Shown here one piece after another: positions 8,121-15,072 of a stretch of DNA of 64,000 bases; positions within the stretch are counted from its first letter, which is position 1; each line of letters opens with the position of its first letter. Position numbers and translations under genes: made by a program. The notes beneath the pieces were generated by a model, which worked only from the letters and a program-made list of their open reading frames with translations, searched no databases and was not told the origin of the DNA. The DNA is taken from the NCBI GenBank assembly GCA_017303355.1, contig JAFLCU010000006.1, positions 62,001-126,000 on the forward strand, in the 5' to 3' direction. This DNA is from Caulobacterales bacterium. Lineage in GTDB: Bacteria > Pseudomonadota > Alphaproteobacteria > Caulobacterales > Aquidulcibacteraceae.

Positions 8121-8560
8121 TACGAGGCTCTTTTCGATTGCAGCGAGACGTTCACGACGTCGGGCTTCCAGCGATGAAGAAAGGTCATGTACGCAAGCGC
8201 GGCATAGACGGCGAGCATGCCGGCCCAGAGCAGCAGGCGCACGACGCCATCAATGCCGTTCGATACGTTGTGCAGCGCCGCGCGGCCCGCGGCCGTGAGT
8301 TCGCCCGCGGCGCCCAGTTCGTGCAGGCGCTGGATCAGCCCGTCATGCGCGGTTTGCGCCCCGACCATGAGCACCGTCAGCAGCGCCAGGATCAGCGACA
8401 CAAACGAGAACGCGCCGAGGCGCGCCACGAACATGGCTTCGCCAACAAAATAGTTGAGCGCGACGATGTAGGCGGAGACCACCGTGAAGATGATCGACAC
8501 GCCAAGCAGCAACAGGCTCATGTAGCCGATCAATTGCTCAACAACCTCGCCCTCGCTCAT
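8120..8560 (-). CDS. Hypothetical membrane protein between pdhB and pdhC
   Basis: 146 aa from the ATG at 8560 ([18 protein letters not shown]), which has AGGAG eight bases upstream; the frame is open slightly further but without a better site. About four hydrophobic segments: residues 11-35, 40-75 (two passes, [20 protein letters not shown] and [15 protein letters not shown]), and 110-133. A soluble stretch ([18 protein letters not shown]) separates the third and fourth. I do not recognise the family. Its stop codon overlaps the pdhC ATG by one base, so its translation is probably coupled to pdhC. Function unknown; the position suggests co-regulation with pyruvate dehydrogenase only. Confidence 0.8.
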   Translation of the reverse strand: MSEGEVVEQLIGYMSLLLLGVSIIFTVVSAYIVALNYFVGEAMFVARLGAFSFVSLILALLTVLMVGAQTAHDGLIQRLHELGAAGELTAAGRAALHNVSNGIDGVVRLLLWAGMLAVYAALAYMTFLHRWKPDVVNVSLQSKRAS

Positions 8561-8603
8561 CGCGGCGCTCCTGCAACTCCACGCATTGGTGGGTGTGAAC
8601 ACA

Positions 8604-10001
8604 TCAGCGATACGTCACCGCTTTAACCGCATCGACAATCTTATCCACGCTTGGCAGCGCCAGCGCTTCGAGATTGGCCGCATAAGCCAGCGGCGCGTCG
8701 ACTTGGTGCACGCGCGTGGGCGGCGCATCGAGATAGTCGAAAGCTTCGGCCGTCACGCGCGCGGCGATCTCGGCGCCCACGCCTGATTGGCCCCAGCCTT
8801 CCTCGACCGTGACGATGCGGTTGGTCTTCTTCACACTTTCGATGATCGTGCCCGTATCAAGCGGGCGCAGCGTGCGCAGATCGATCACTTCGGCGTCGAT
8901 CCCCTCGCCCGCCAATTGCTCGGCGGCTTTCAGCGCCAAGCCCACCATGCGCGAATGCGCCGTGATGGTGACGTCGGCGCCGACGCGGCGGATTTTCGCC
9001 TTGCCGATCGGCACGACCCAATCGGCGACATCCGGCACGTCGAACTCGACGCCGTAGAGCATTTCGTGCTCGAGGAAGACGACGGGGTTTGGATTGCGGA
9101 TCGCGGCTTTCAACAGGCCCTTCGCGTCGGCCGCGTCATACGGCGCGATCACGATGAGACCGGGCACATGGCTGTACCAAGACGAATAATCCTGGCTGTG
9201 CTGCGCCGCGACGCGCGATGCGGCGCCATTCGGCCCGCGGAACACGATCGAGGATTTGATCTGGCCGCCGGACATGTAGAGCGTCTTGGCCGCGGAATTG
9301 ATGATCTGGTCGATGGCCTGCATGCCGAAATTCCAGGTCATGAATTCAACGATCGGCTTTAGGCCCGCCATCGCCGCGCCTACGCCGAGGCCGGCAAAGC
9401 CGTGCTCGGTGATCGGCGTATCGACCACGCGCTCCGGGCCGAACTCATCGAGCAGGCCGCGCGAGACTTTGTACGCGCCCTGATATTGCGCGACTTCCTC
9501 GCCCATCAGAAACACGCTCGGATCGCGGCGCATTTCTTCCGCCATCGCATCGCGCAGCGCATCGCGGACGGTGACCTTCACCATCTGCGTGCCGGCTGGA
9601 AGTTCTGGATCAGCAGCGGTTAGCGATGCTCCCCCGCGCGCGGGGGAGCTGTCAGGCCGCGCAGCGGGCTGACTGAGGGGGGCGGGCACCTTCACGTCCC
9701 CCTCCCCTCGCTTCGCTCGGACCTCCCCCGCAAGCGGGGGAGGAGTTGGCGTAGCCGCTTCACCTTCCCCATCCAAAACCGCGATCGGCGTGTTCACTTT
9801 CACGCCCTGCGCGCCTTCTTCGACGAGCAGTTTCGAGATCACGCCTTCATCGACGGCCTCGACTTCCATCGTCGCCTTATCGGTTTCGATCTCGGCGATG
9901 ACTTGGCCCGGCTCGATTCTGTCGCCGACCTTCACCAGCCATTTCGCGAGATTGCCCTCCTCCATGGTCGGAGACAGCGCGGGCATGAGGATTTGCGTCA
10001 T
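8604..10001 (-). CDS. pdhB: Pyruvate dehydrogenase E1 beta subunit with N-terminal lipoyl domain
   Basis: 465 aa. With PdhA it forms the thiamine-diphosphate-dependent decarboxylase of the complex. The N-terminal 80 residues are a lipoyl domain ([17 protein letters not shown]; lysine in [12 protein letters not shown]), a known alphaproteobacterial feature; the E1-beta body begins about residue 130 ([15 protein letters not shown]) with [30 protein letters not shown] and [13 protein letters not shown]. The linker is a family A repeat translated in frame. The open frame extends upstream to 10157, but the ATG at 10001 starts the lipoyl domain exactly and overlaps the stop of the preceding MAPEG gene (ATGA). 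Confidence 0.96.
   Translation of the reverse strand: MTQILMPALSPTMEEGNLAKWLVKVGDRIEPGQVIAEIETDKATMEVEAVDEGVISKLLVEEGAQGVKVNTPIAVLDGEGEAATPTPPPLAGEVRAKRGEGDVKVPAPLSQPAARPDSSPARGGASLTAADPELPAGTQMVKVTVRDALRDAMAEEMRRDPSVFLMGEEVAQYQGAYKVSRGLLDEFGPERVVDTPITEHGFAGLGVGAAMAGLKPIVEFMTWNFGMQAIDQIINSAAKTLYMSGGQIKSSIVFRGPNGAASRVAAQHSQDYSSWYSHVPGLIVIAPYDAADAKGLLKAAIRNPNPVVFLEHEMLYGVEFDVPDVADWVVPIGKAKIRRVGADVTITAHSRMVGLALKAAEQLAGEGIDAEVIDLRTLRPLDTGTIIESVKKTNRIVTVEEGWGQSGVGAEIAARVTAEAFDYLDAPPTRVHQVDAPLAYAANLEALALPSVDKIVDAVKAVTYR
9628..9744. repeat. Double-palindrome repeat, family A, copy inside pdhB
   Basis: The left palindrome at 9628-9649 and the next four bases are identical to the intergenic copy at 261-286. 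The right palindrome at about 9722-9743 matches 361-382 with one change in the loop. The element lies in frame in the linker between the lipoyl and catalytic parts of PdhB and is translated into a segment containing [15 protein letters not shown] and SSPARGGAS. Confidence 0.85.
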
Positions 10002-10399
10002 CAGGCGAGAACCCCGAACAGTGCAAGGAAGATCAGTACGCAGGCGACAATGCCCGCGAACCAGAAGAGCGGCCGCACGATGGGCCATCCGAACGCGTAC
10101 CAAATCGCGTGGCCAAGCCGTGAGAAGAAGAACACTTGCGCGCCCAGCACCGTCCATTGATTGGAAATGCCCGAGATCGCCGCGATCAGAATGAGCGGCG
10201 CGAAGAACCAGAGGTTTTCGCGATAATTATCGACGAGGCGCTTCATGCGCGCCTGGATCACAGTCGGCGGCTTCAGATTATCGCGATTGTTCGCCATCGC
10301 GAGCCCGCCATTGTTCTGTATGCCCGTCCCGGCCTGCAGAAACACGACCACGAAAAACAACGCGATCGTGTACGCGAGATAGGTGAGTTCAACGCTCAT
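10001..10399 (-). CDS. MAPEG-family membrane protein
   Basis: 132 aa. The pattern of about four transmembrane segments (N-terminal [17 protein letters not shown]; middle [14 protein letters not shown]; then [22 protein letters not shown]-terminal [17 protein letters not shown]) with the signature region [17 protein letters not shown] and SRLGHAIWY fits the MAPEG family (membrane-associated proteins in eicosanoid and glutathione metabolism). Bacterial members are mostly uncharacterised, some with glutathione-transferase-like activity. It lies between pdhA and pdhB, 30 bp after pdhA and overlapping pdhB by an ATGA, so it belongs to the pdh transcript. Confidence 0.85.
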   Translation of the reverse strand: MSVELTYLAYTIALFFVVVFLQAGTGIQNNGGLAMANNRDNLKPPTVIQARMKRLVDNYRENLWFFAPLILIAAISGISNQWTVLGAQVFFFSRLGHAIWYAFGWPIVRPLFWFAGIVACVLIFLALFGVLA

Positions 10400-10429
10400 G
10401 ATGTTTCATCCCCCTCGTTCGTCGATGTC

Positions 10430-11440
10430 TTACGCATCGATATAAATATCCGTCATGAGCTCGCTCGGATCGGGCTCCGGGCTTTCCTGCGCGAAGGTCG
10501 CGCTTTCGCTGACCACGGCGCGGATTTCGCGATCGATCTCTTTCAGTTGTGTTTCGTCCGCGTGACCGCCATCGATCAGCACCTTTTTCACGTGCTCGAT
10601 CGGATCGCTTTTGGCCTTGATATCGTCGACCTCTTCCTTGGTGCGGTATTTCGCCGGGTCCGACATCGAGTGGCCGCGATAGCGATAGGTTTTCATCTCG
10701 AGCAGATACGGCCCCTCGCCGGCGCGCGCGCGCTCCACCGCGCGCCGCCCAGCTTCGCGCACGGCGACGACATCCATGCCGTCCACCTCCTCGCCCGGAA
10801 TATTGAACGAGACGCCGCGCTTATAGAGATGCGTTTCCGACGACGAGCGCGTGATCGCCGTGCCCATCGCGTATTGATTGTTCTCAACGATATAGATCAC
10901 CGGCAGCTTCCAAAGCGCCGCCATATTGAAGCTCTCATAGACCTGGCCCTGGTTGGCCGCGCCATCGCCGAAATAGGTGAGGCAGACCTTCCCGTCCTTG
11001 CGATACTTGTTGGCGAACGCGAGCCCGGTGCCGAGCGACACTTGCGCGCCGACAATGCCATGGCCGCCATAGAACGCCTTCTCGACGCTGAACATGTGCA
11101 TCGAGCCGCCCTTGCCTTTGGAATAGCCGTCGCGCCGTCCGGTGAGTTCGGCCATGACGCCATTCGCGGTCATGCCTGCGGCCAGCATGTGGCCGTGATC
11201 GCGATAGGCGGTGATGACCTGGTCGCCATCCTTAAGCGCCGCCTGCATGCCAACGACGACCGCTTCCTGGCCGATATAGAGGTGGCAGAAGCCGCCAATG
11301 AGCCCCATGCCGTAGAGCTGGCCCGCGCGCTCCTCGAAGCGCCGGATCAGCAACATGTCGCGGTAGTATTGAAGCAGGTCTTCGGCCGTCGCCTCGGCCT
11401 TGTGCGTTCCGTTCGCGCGTTTCGCGCCAGCTTGCGCCAT
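10430..11440 (-). CDS. pdhA: Pyruvate dehydrogenase E1 alpha subunit
   Basis: 336 aa. Thiamine-diphosphate-binding subunit of E1. Visible motifs: DMLLIRRFEERAGQLY at the N-terminus, YRDHGHMLAAG, GKGGSMHMF, the thiamine-diphosphate motif GDGAANQGQVYE...NN (about residues 170-200), and the loop YRYRGHSMSDPAKYR near 270 that closes over the active site. First enzyme gene of the pdh cluster, 134 bp downstream of ftsB on the same strand; that gap could hold a pdh-specific promoter. Confidence 0.96.
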   Translation of the reverse strand: MAQAGAKRANGTHKAEATAEDLLQYYRDMLLIRRFEERAGQLYGMGLIGGFCHLYIGQEAVVVGMQAALKDGDQVITAYRDHGHMLAAGMTANGVMAELTGRRDGYSKGKGGSMHMFSVEKAFYGGHGIVGAQVSLGTGLAFANKYRKDGKVCLTYFGDGAANQGQVYESFNMAALWKLPVIYIVENNQYAMGTAITRSSSETHLYKRGVSFNIPGEEVDGMDVVAVREAGRRAVERARAGEGPYLLEMKTYRYRGHSMSDPAKYRTKEEVDDIKAKSDPIEHVKKVLIDGGHADETQLKEIDREIRAVVSESATFAQESPEPDPSELMTDIYIDA

Positions 11441-11574
11441 GTCGTGTTCCTCCGCCGACGACTAACGCCGGACGTTGCGAGCGGTGTCCACAGACGGCGG
11501 CGCGCTTCTCTTATGCGGGATTGGCATGGCTCGCTAGCGAGCTTTGCGTTGCTGCATCGCAGCAAAATTGGCGG

Positions 11575-11868
11575 TCAGCGGTCGAGGGCGAACACGATCT
11601 CTTCGCTGTCGCCCGCCGCTAGCGTCACGCGGGCGCGCTCATCCAGATAATCGAGATCGAGTGTTTCGGGGCGCATGCGGGCTGCGCGGGCTTCGAGCGC
11701 GGCGTGCTCATCTTCCAGAGAGGCCGCGCGCTGCTCCAGTGTCCGCTCTTGGGCTTGCAGACCGACATACGCCACGAGCCCCTGATGGCCCGTGACGGCG
11801 TGCGCGCCGAGGTAAAGGATTGCCGCTCCCAGACCAATGCTGAGGGCGGTCGACCCGTGCTTGCCCAT
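11575..11868 (-). CDS. ftsB: FtsB/DivIC-type septum formation initiator
   Basis: 97 aa. A single-pass inner-membrane division protein: short basic N-terminus (MGKHGSTALS), one transmembrane segment at about residues 8-25 (IGLGAAILYLGAHAVTG), then a periplasmic coiled coil (LQAQERTLEQRAASLEDEHAAL) and the conserved C-terminal DLDYLDERARVTL, which matches the alphaproteobacterial septum formation initiator family. In E. coli FtsB works with FtsL and FtsQ in the divisome. It lies immediately upstream of pdhA, a classical alphaproteobacterial order (eno-ftsB-pdhA). The upstream region carries four GANTC sites in 48 bp, suggesting cell-cycle control by CcrM methylation. Confidence 0.9.
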   Translation of the reverse strand: MGKHGSTALSIGLGAAILYLGAHAVTGHQGLVAYVGLQAQERTLEQRAASLEDEHAALEARAARMRPETLDLDYLDERARVTLAAGDSEEIVFALDR

Positions 11869-11880
11869 AGTTTCGACCCC

Positions 11881-11928
11881 GATTCGGGCGCACGTTGAGT
11901 CGCGTTGGTAAAGGAATCGTAAAGACTC
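11881..11928. promoter_or_regulatory. Cluster of four GANTC (CcrM) sites upstream of ftsB
   Basis: GATTC at 11881-11885, GAGTC at 11897-11901, GAATC at 11914-11918 and GACTC at 11924-11928. GANTC is the target of the alphaproteobacterial cell-cycle methyltransferase CcrM, and GcrA-dependent promoters carry such sites near the core promoter. The cluster starts 12 bp before the ftsB start codon and runs into an AT-rich tract that contains TATAAT on both strands (about 11950-11956). Confidence 0.6.
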
Positions 11929-11978
11929 TAAAATATTCTTAGTTTGTTCTATTATAATAAAATCAGATAGTTAGCGAG
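11929..11978. promoter_or_regulatory. AT-rich probable promoter island before ftsB
   Basis: A 50-bp tract of very high AT content in an otherwise GC-rich window, with ATTATAAT giving a consensus minus-10 hexamer on both strands. Reading leftwards it is placed about 80 bp before the ftsB start. No clear minus-35 box at the usual spacing was found, which would be expected if activation depends on a factor such as GcrA. On the plus strand there is no gene close enough to use it. Confidence 0.45.
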
Positions 11979-12062
11979 AGGCAACTAGTTATAGCGGCTC
12001 GGTCTCGTTCCGTTCTCTCAACCGGCTGTGTCCCGACGCTAGGAAAAATTTGCAGGGTGATG

Positions 12063-12101
12063 CAAAAAAATGAGGGCGCGGAACGAGTCCGCGCCCTTGA
12101 G
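12063..12101 (-). terminator. Intrinsic terminator of the 31-codon gene
   Basis: Read on the minus strand: a GGGCGCGGAC/GTTCCGCGCCC stem with a short loop, then a run of seven T residues. It lies 25 bp after the stop codon of the small gene at 12127-12222 and before the ftsB promoter region, so it defines a short independent transcript. Confidence 0.8.
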
Positions 12102-12126
12102 TGGTGGCTCTGGCTAGGAGGTCGCC

Positions 12127-12222
12127 TCAGGCGACGATCTGAGCGGCTTGGCTCAGGGTGGCGAAGGCGCCCGGCACGAAAGCCGTCAAAGCCAACATCA
12201 GGCAGCTAAAGCGGATCAACAT
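12127..12222 (-). CDS. Small hydrophobic peptide, 31 aa, unrecognised
   Basis: ATG at 12222, stop at 12127. The peptide reads MLIRFSCLMLALTAFVPGAF then ATLSQAAQIVA: one basic residue near the start, a hydrophobic core of about 17 residues, and a polar, uncharged tail. It could be a small single-pass membrane peptide, or a signal-peptide-like sequence with a possible cleavage after AFA. Support for being real: AGGAG with 7-base spacing before the ATG, codon choice like neighbouring genes, and a strong intrinsic terminator 25 bp after the stop. It is transcribed as a unit of its own, divergent from the chemoreceptor gene. Similar tiny leader-like genes may be conserved in relatives; I know of no assigned function. 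Confidence 0.65.
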   Translation of the reverse strand: MLIRFSCLMLALTAFVPGAFATLSQAAQIVA

Positions 12223-12510
12223 GGTCAGGCTCCTTTCCGTCGTCGCCCCCTTGGCGATGAAGGAAGCCTATGCCCTCCTCGGCCATCTGGCTGTGACGGC
12301 GGGCACGCCGAATCGTCGCCCTGATCCGCGCAAGTCGTCGGCAAGCGACACAATCGTAGATGTCGGGATATCAGCTATATTATCGAGTATGCACGCAATG
12401 CTTGCATACCGCGTGCAGCGTGAGAGCCATATTTCGACCAAAGCTCCAAATCGTAAGCTCCGATTAATATCGCACCACCTACCGCTCATGCGTTCTCAAG
12501 GGAGGTGCGC
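12223..12510. other. 288-bp divergent regulatory region
   Basis: Between the leftward small gene and the rightward chemoreceptor gene. It holds an inverted repeat (12387-12409), AT-rich minus-10-like stretches on both strands around 12376-12384, and one GANTC site near 12310. Open frames across it on both strands lack ribosome sites and coding-like composition. Confidence 0.5.
12387..12409. promoter_or_regulatory. Perfect inverted repeat, candidate operator
   Basis: GTATGCA (12387-12393) and TGCATAC (12403-12409) around a 9-base spacer. It is next to the minus-10-like GATAAT (minus strand, 12379-12384) and lies between two divergent genes, so a dimeric regulator could control the small peptide gene, the chemoreceptor gene or both. 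Confidence 0.4.
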
Positions 12511-14301
12511 ATGTTCGGTCTGAACGCTGTAGTTGGTGGGGGGGATTTTCCCGCCGAAGTAGTACAGGCCCTGGACAAGTCGCTGGCTATTATTGAGTTC
12601 GACACGTCCGGCAACATCCTGCGCGCGAACGCGAATTTCTGCGCGGCCATGGATTACGAATTCGCTGAGATCAAGGGCCGCCATCACAGCATGTTCGTGG
12701 ACCCCGAATATGTGCGCAGCCCCGACTACGCTCTATTCTGGCAGAGGCTTAGCCGTGGTGAGTTTGACGCGCGCGAGTACAGACGCATCGGCAAGAACGG
12801 CAAGGATGTTTGGATTCAGGCGTCCTACAACCCAGTCGTGAACAGCAAAGGCGCAGTGATAAAGGTCGTGAAGGTCGCGACAGACATCACCGCCGAAAAG
12901 CAAAAGAACGCCGAGTTCGAGGCCAAGTTTACCGCGATTAGCCGTGCTCAAGCGGTGATCGAGTTCACCCCAGCCGGAGAGGTTTTGACCGCAAACCAGA
13001 ATTTCCTTGATACGCTGGGCTACCGGCTTGAAGAGATCAAAGGCCAGCACCACCGCCTCTTCGTCGAGCCTGCCTATGCGCAATCAGCGCAGTATCGCGA
13101 GTTTTGGGAGACTTTGAATCGCGGCGAATATCTTGCCGCCGAGTACCGCCGCTTTGGCAAAGGCGGCAAGGAAGTTTGGATCCAAGCCTCCTACAATCCG
13201 GTGTTTGATCTCAAAGGGCGGGTGATGAAGGTGGTGAAATTCGCCACAGACATCACCGGCCGCGTGCGCGCGGTGAATGAGGTTGGATCCGCGCTGGCGC
13301 GACTGGCGGAGAACGACCTGGCGCAGCGCATCTCCGGGGCCTTCTCGCCCGAGTTTGAGAAACTGCGCAGCGACTTCAATGCCGCGCTCGGTCAATTGCA
13401 GACGACAATGCGCGAAATCACACAAGGCGCGCAGGTCATTCAATCTGGCGCGTCGGAAGTGGCGCTGGCGGTGGACGACCTTGCGCATCGCACCGAACAA
13501 CAGGCCGCGAGCTTGGAAGAGACGGCCGCCGCCGTCGAGGAAATCACTGCGACTGTCAAGAAGGCCGCGGAAGGCGCCAGCCACGCTCAACGGATCGCCT
13601 CAGCCGCTGACGATGGCGCGCGCGCGGCGTCAAAGGTCGTGCAGAGCGCGATCGAGAACATGGATGCGATCGCGGCGTCGGCGCAGCAGATCAGCCAAAT
13701 CAGCGGCGTGATCGATGAGATCGCCTTCCAGACCAATTTGCTTGCGCTCAACGCCGGCGTGGAAGCGGCACGTGCTGGCGACGCCGGGCGCGGCTTTGCG
13801 GTGGTGGCGTCGGAGGTGCGGGCGCTGGCGCAGCGTTCGGCCGAGGCCGCCAAGGAGATCAAGACACTGATCGCCAAATCATCGGATATCGTCGAAAGCG
13901 GCGTGCAGAGTGTTGGCGATACCGGCCAAGCGCTTGATCGCATCGTGGCGCAAGTGAGCGAGATCGCGCAGCTCGTCACCGGCATCGCGGCAGGCGCGAC
14001 CCAGCAATCGGTGGCGCTGCAGGAAGTGAACGTGGCCGTCGCCGGCATGGACCGGATGACGCAACAGAACGCCGCGATGGTGGAGGAATCGACGGCGGCG
14101 GCGCAATCCCTGTCGAACGAAACCACGCGCGTCGCTGAAATTGTCGGCCAGTTTGATATTGGCGAGACAGCGCGCCCAGCGCTCAAGGCGAGCGCCCCCA
14201 CGCCGAAGGCAAGCACCCCCACGCGCACGGATTCTGCGGCGCCGCGCCCTGCTCCGCGAAAAGTTGCGAATGGCGGCGTGTCGGATTGGCAGGAATTCTA
14301 A
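12511..14301 (+). CDS. Soluble methyl-accepting chemotaxis protein with two PAS domains
   Basis: 596 aa. Two tandem PAS domains (about residues 15-130 and 135-250) with nearly repeated endings (VWIQASYNPV then ATDIT in each), a short HAMP-like linker (DLAQRISGAF), and a cytoplasmic signalling domain whose hairpin tip contains IDEIAFQTNLLALNAGVEAA. No transmembrane segment or signal peptide is present, so it should sit in the cytoplasm and sense an internal cue; PAS pairs of this type often bind heme or flavin, but binding residues cannot be assigned. The C-terminus DWQEF fits the xWxxF pentapeptide that tethers CheR/CheB. Start: ATG at 12511 with GGGAGG five bases upstream; a GTG six bases earlier overlaps that site. 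Confidence 0.92.
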   Translation: MFGLNAVVGGGDFPAEVVQALDKSLAIIEFDTSGNILRANANFCAAMDYEFAEIKGRHHSMFVDPEYVRSPDYALFWQRLSRGEFDAREYRRIGKNGKDVWIQASYNPVVNSKGAVIKVVKVATDITAEKQKNAEFEAKFTAISRAQAVIEFTPAGEVLTANQNFLDTLGYRLEEIKGQHHRLFVEPAYAQSAQYREFWETLNRGEYLAAEYRRFGKGGKEVWIQASYNPVFDLKGRVMKVVKFATDITGRVRAVNEVGSALARLAENDLAQRISGAFSPEFEKLRSDFNAALGQLQTTMREITQGAQVIQSGASEVALAVDDLAHRTEQQAASLEETAAAVEEITATVKKAAEGASHAQRIASAADDGARAASKVVQSAIENMDAIAASAQQISQISGVIDEIAFQTNLLALNAGVEAARAGDAGRGFAVVASEVRALAQRSAEAAKEIKTLIAKSSDIVESGVQSVGDTGQALDRIVAQVSEIAQLVTGIAAGATQQSVALQEVNVAVAGMDRMTQQNAAMVEESTAAAQSLSNETTRVAEIVGQFDIGETARPALKASAPTPKASTPTRTDSAAPRPAPRKVANGGVSDWQEF

Positions 14302-14314
14302 CCGCCTAGATAAA

Positions 14315-14342
14315 GCGGGCCGGAGCGCAAGCTCCGGCCCGC
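14315..14342. terminator. Hairpin between convergent chemoreceptor and barrel genes
   Basis: GCGGGCCGGAGC and GCTCCGGCCCGC form a perfect 12-bp stem with a 4-base loop. It lies 13 bp after the chemoreceptor stop and 17 bp after the end of the opposing outer-membrane gene. The T-tract is weak on both sides, so termination efficiency is uncertain. Confidence 0.65.
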
Positions 14343-14359
14343 TCAGTCTTGCTTCGCGC

Positions 14360-14833
14360 TTAGAAGTTCACGCTGCCGCCAAGCGAGATGGCGTCGACAT
14401 CTTCGTCGGCCTCAGTGCGCGTGTAGTCCGCGCGCAGGCCGAAGCCGCTGCCGAGACGCCAGCCGACGCCCGCGCCATAGGAGAAGCCGCCGTCATCCAC
14501 GGCCGTGCCGCCAATGTCGATCTGCTGATAGCCGGCGCGGCCAAGCACCTCGAACCCAGAGCTGCCGACTGGCAACACGCCAACCGCGTAGGCGCCGTAC
14601 GCACTGTCGAGTTCCGCGCCATCGTCGTCATCGACGCCGAGCGTGCCCTCGCCTTCCACGGCAAAGTTCGGATTGAAGCGATAACCCAAGCGACCAGTCA
14701 CGCCGCCGACCTCGGCGTCGTCCGCGTCATATTGGGTATAGGCCGCGCCCGCATACCATTCTGCGTGCGCAACGGCCGGCAAAGCCATCATCGACGCCGC
14801 GACGACCGCGGCCATAGTTGCGAATTTCTTCAT
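14360..14833 (-). CDS. Small outer-membrane beta-barrel protein
   Basis: 157 aa. Signal peptide MKKFATMAAVVAASMMALPA with AHA cleavage at about residue 24, followed by alternating beta strands typical of an eight-stranded OmpA/opacity-type barrel: EWYAGAAYTQYD, VTGRLGYRFNPNFAVEGEG, FEVLGRAGYQQIDI, FSYGAGVGWRLGSGFGLRADY, and a C-terminal strand ending in phenylalanine (ISLGGSVNF), the usual signal for outer-membrane assembly. Acidic loops (DADDAEVGG, VDDDDGAE, EADEDVD) may face outward. It forms a single-gene unit, divergent from parE. Specific role unknown. Confidence 0.85.
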   Translation of the reverse strand: MKKFATMAAVVAASMMALPAVAHAEWYAGAAYTQYDADDAEVGGVTGRLGYRFNPNFAVEGEGTLGVDDDDGAELDSAYGAYAVGVLPVGSSGFEVLGRAGYQQIDIGGTAVDDGGFSYGAGVGWRLGSGFGLRADYTRTEADEDVDAISLGGSVNF

Positions 14834-15072
14834 GCTTGCTGCTCCTAGTTCCTCGAAGCGGCCCCCGCATGCCGTGCCCGAGCGAACGGCCCGGATGGGG
14901 CGAGGTTTCGGCGCCAGCTGACATTTCCCAAATGAAACAAAGGTCCTGTGGCCATTGAGCCACTGAAGTTCGCGCCATCGGTGTTTACGTATCAGACACC
15001 AAACGCCTGTTGGGTGTGGGGAATTGCCCGAACCATTGCTGAACCGGCGCGAAGCGCCTTAAAGCGGACCCC

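Noticed and set aside
10136..11650. 504-codon plus-strand frame opposite MAPEG, pdhA and ftsB
   Set aside because: It crosses three well-supported minus-strand genes and has shadow-type composition.
12158..12523. 121-codon plus-strand frame across the small-gene region
   Set aside because: No ribosome site, mixed composition, and it overlaps the better supported 31-codon gene and the chemoreceptor start.
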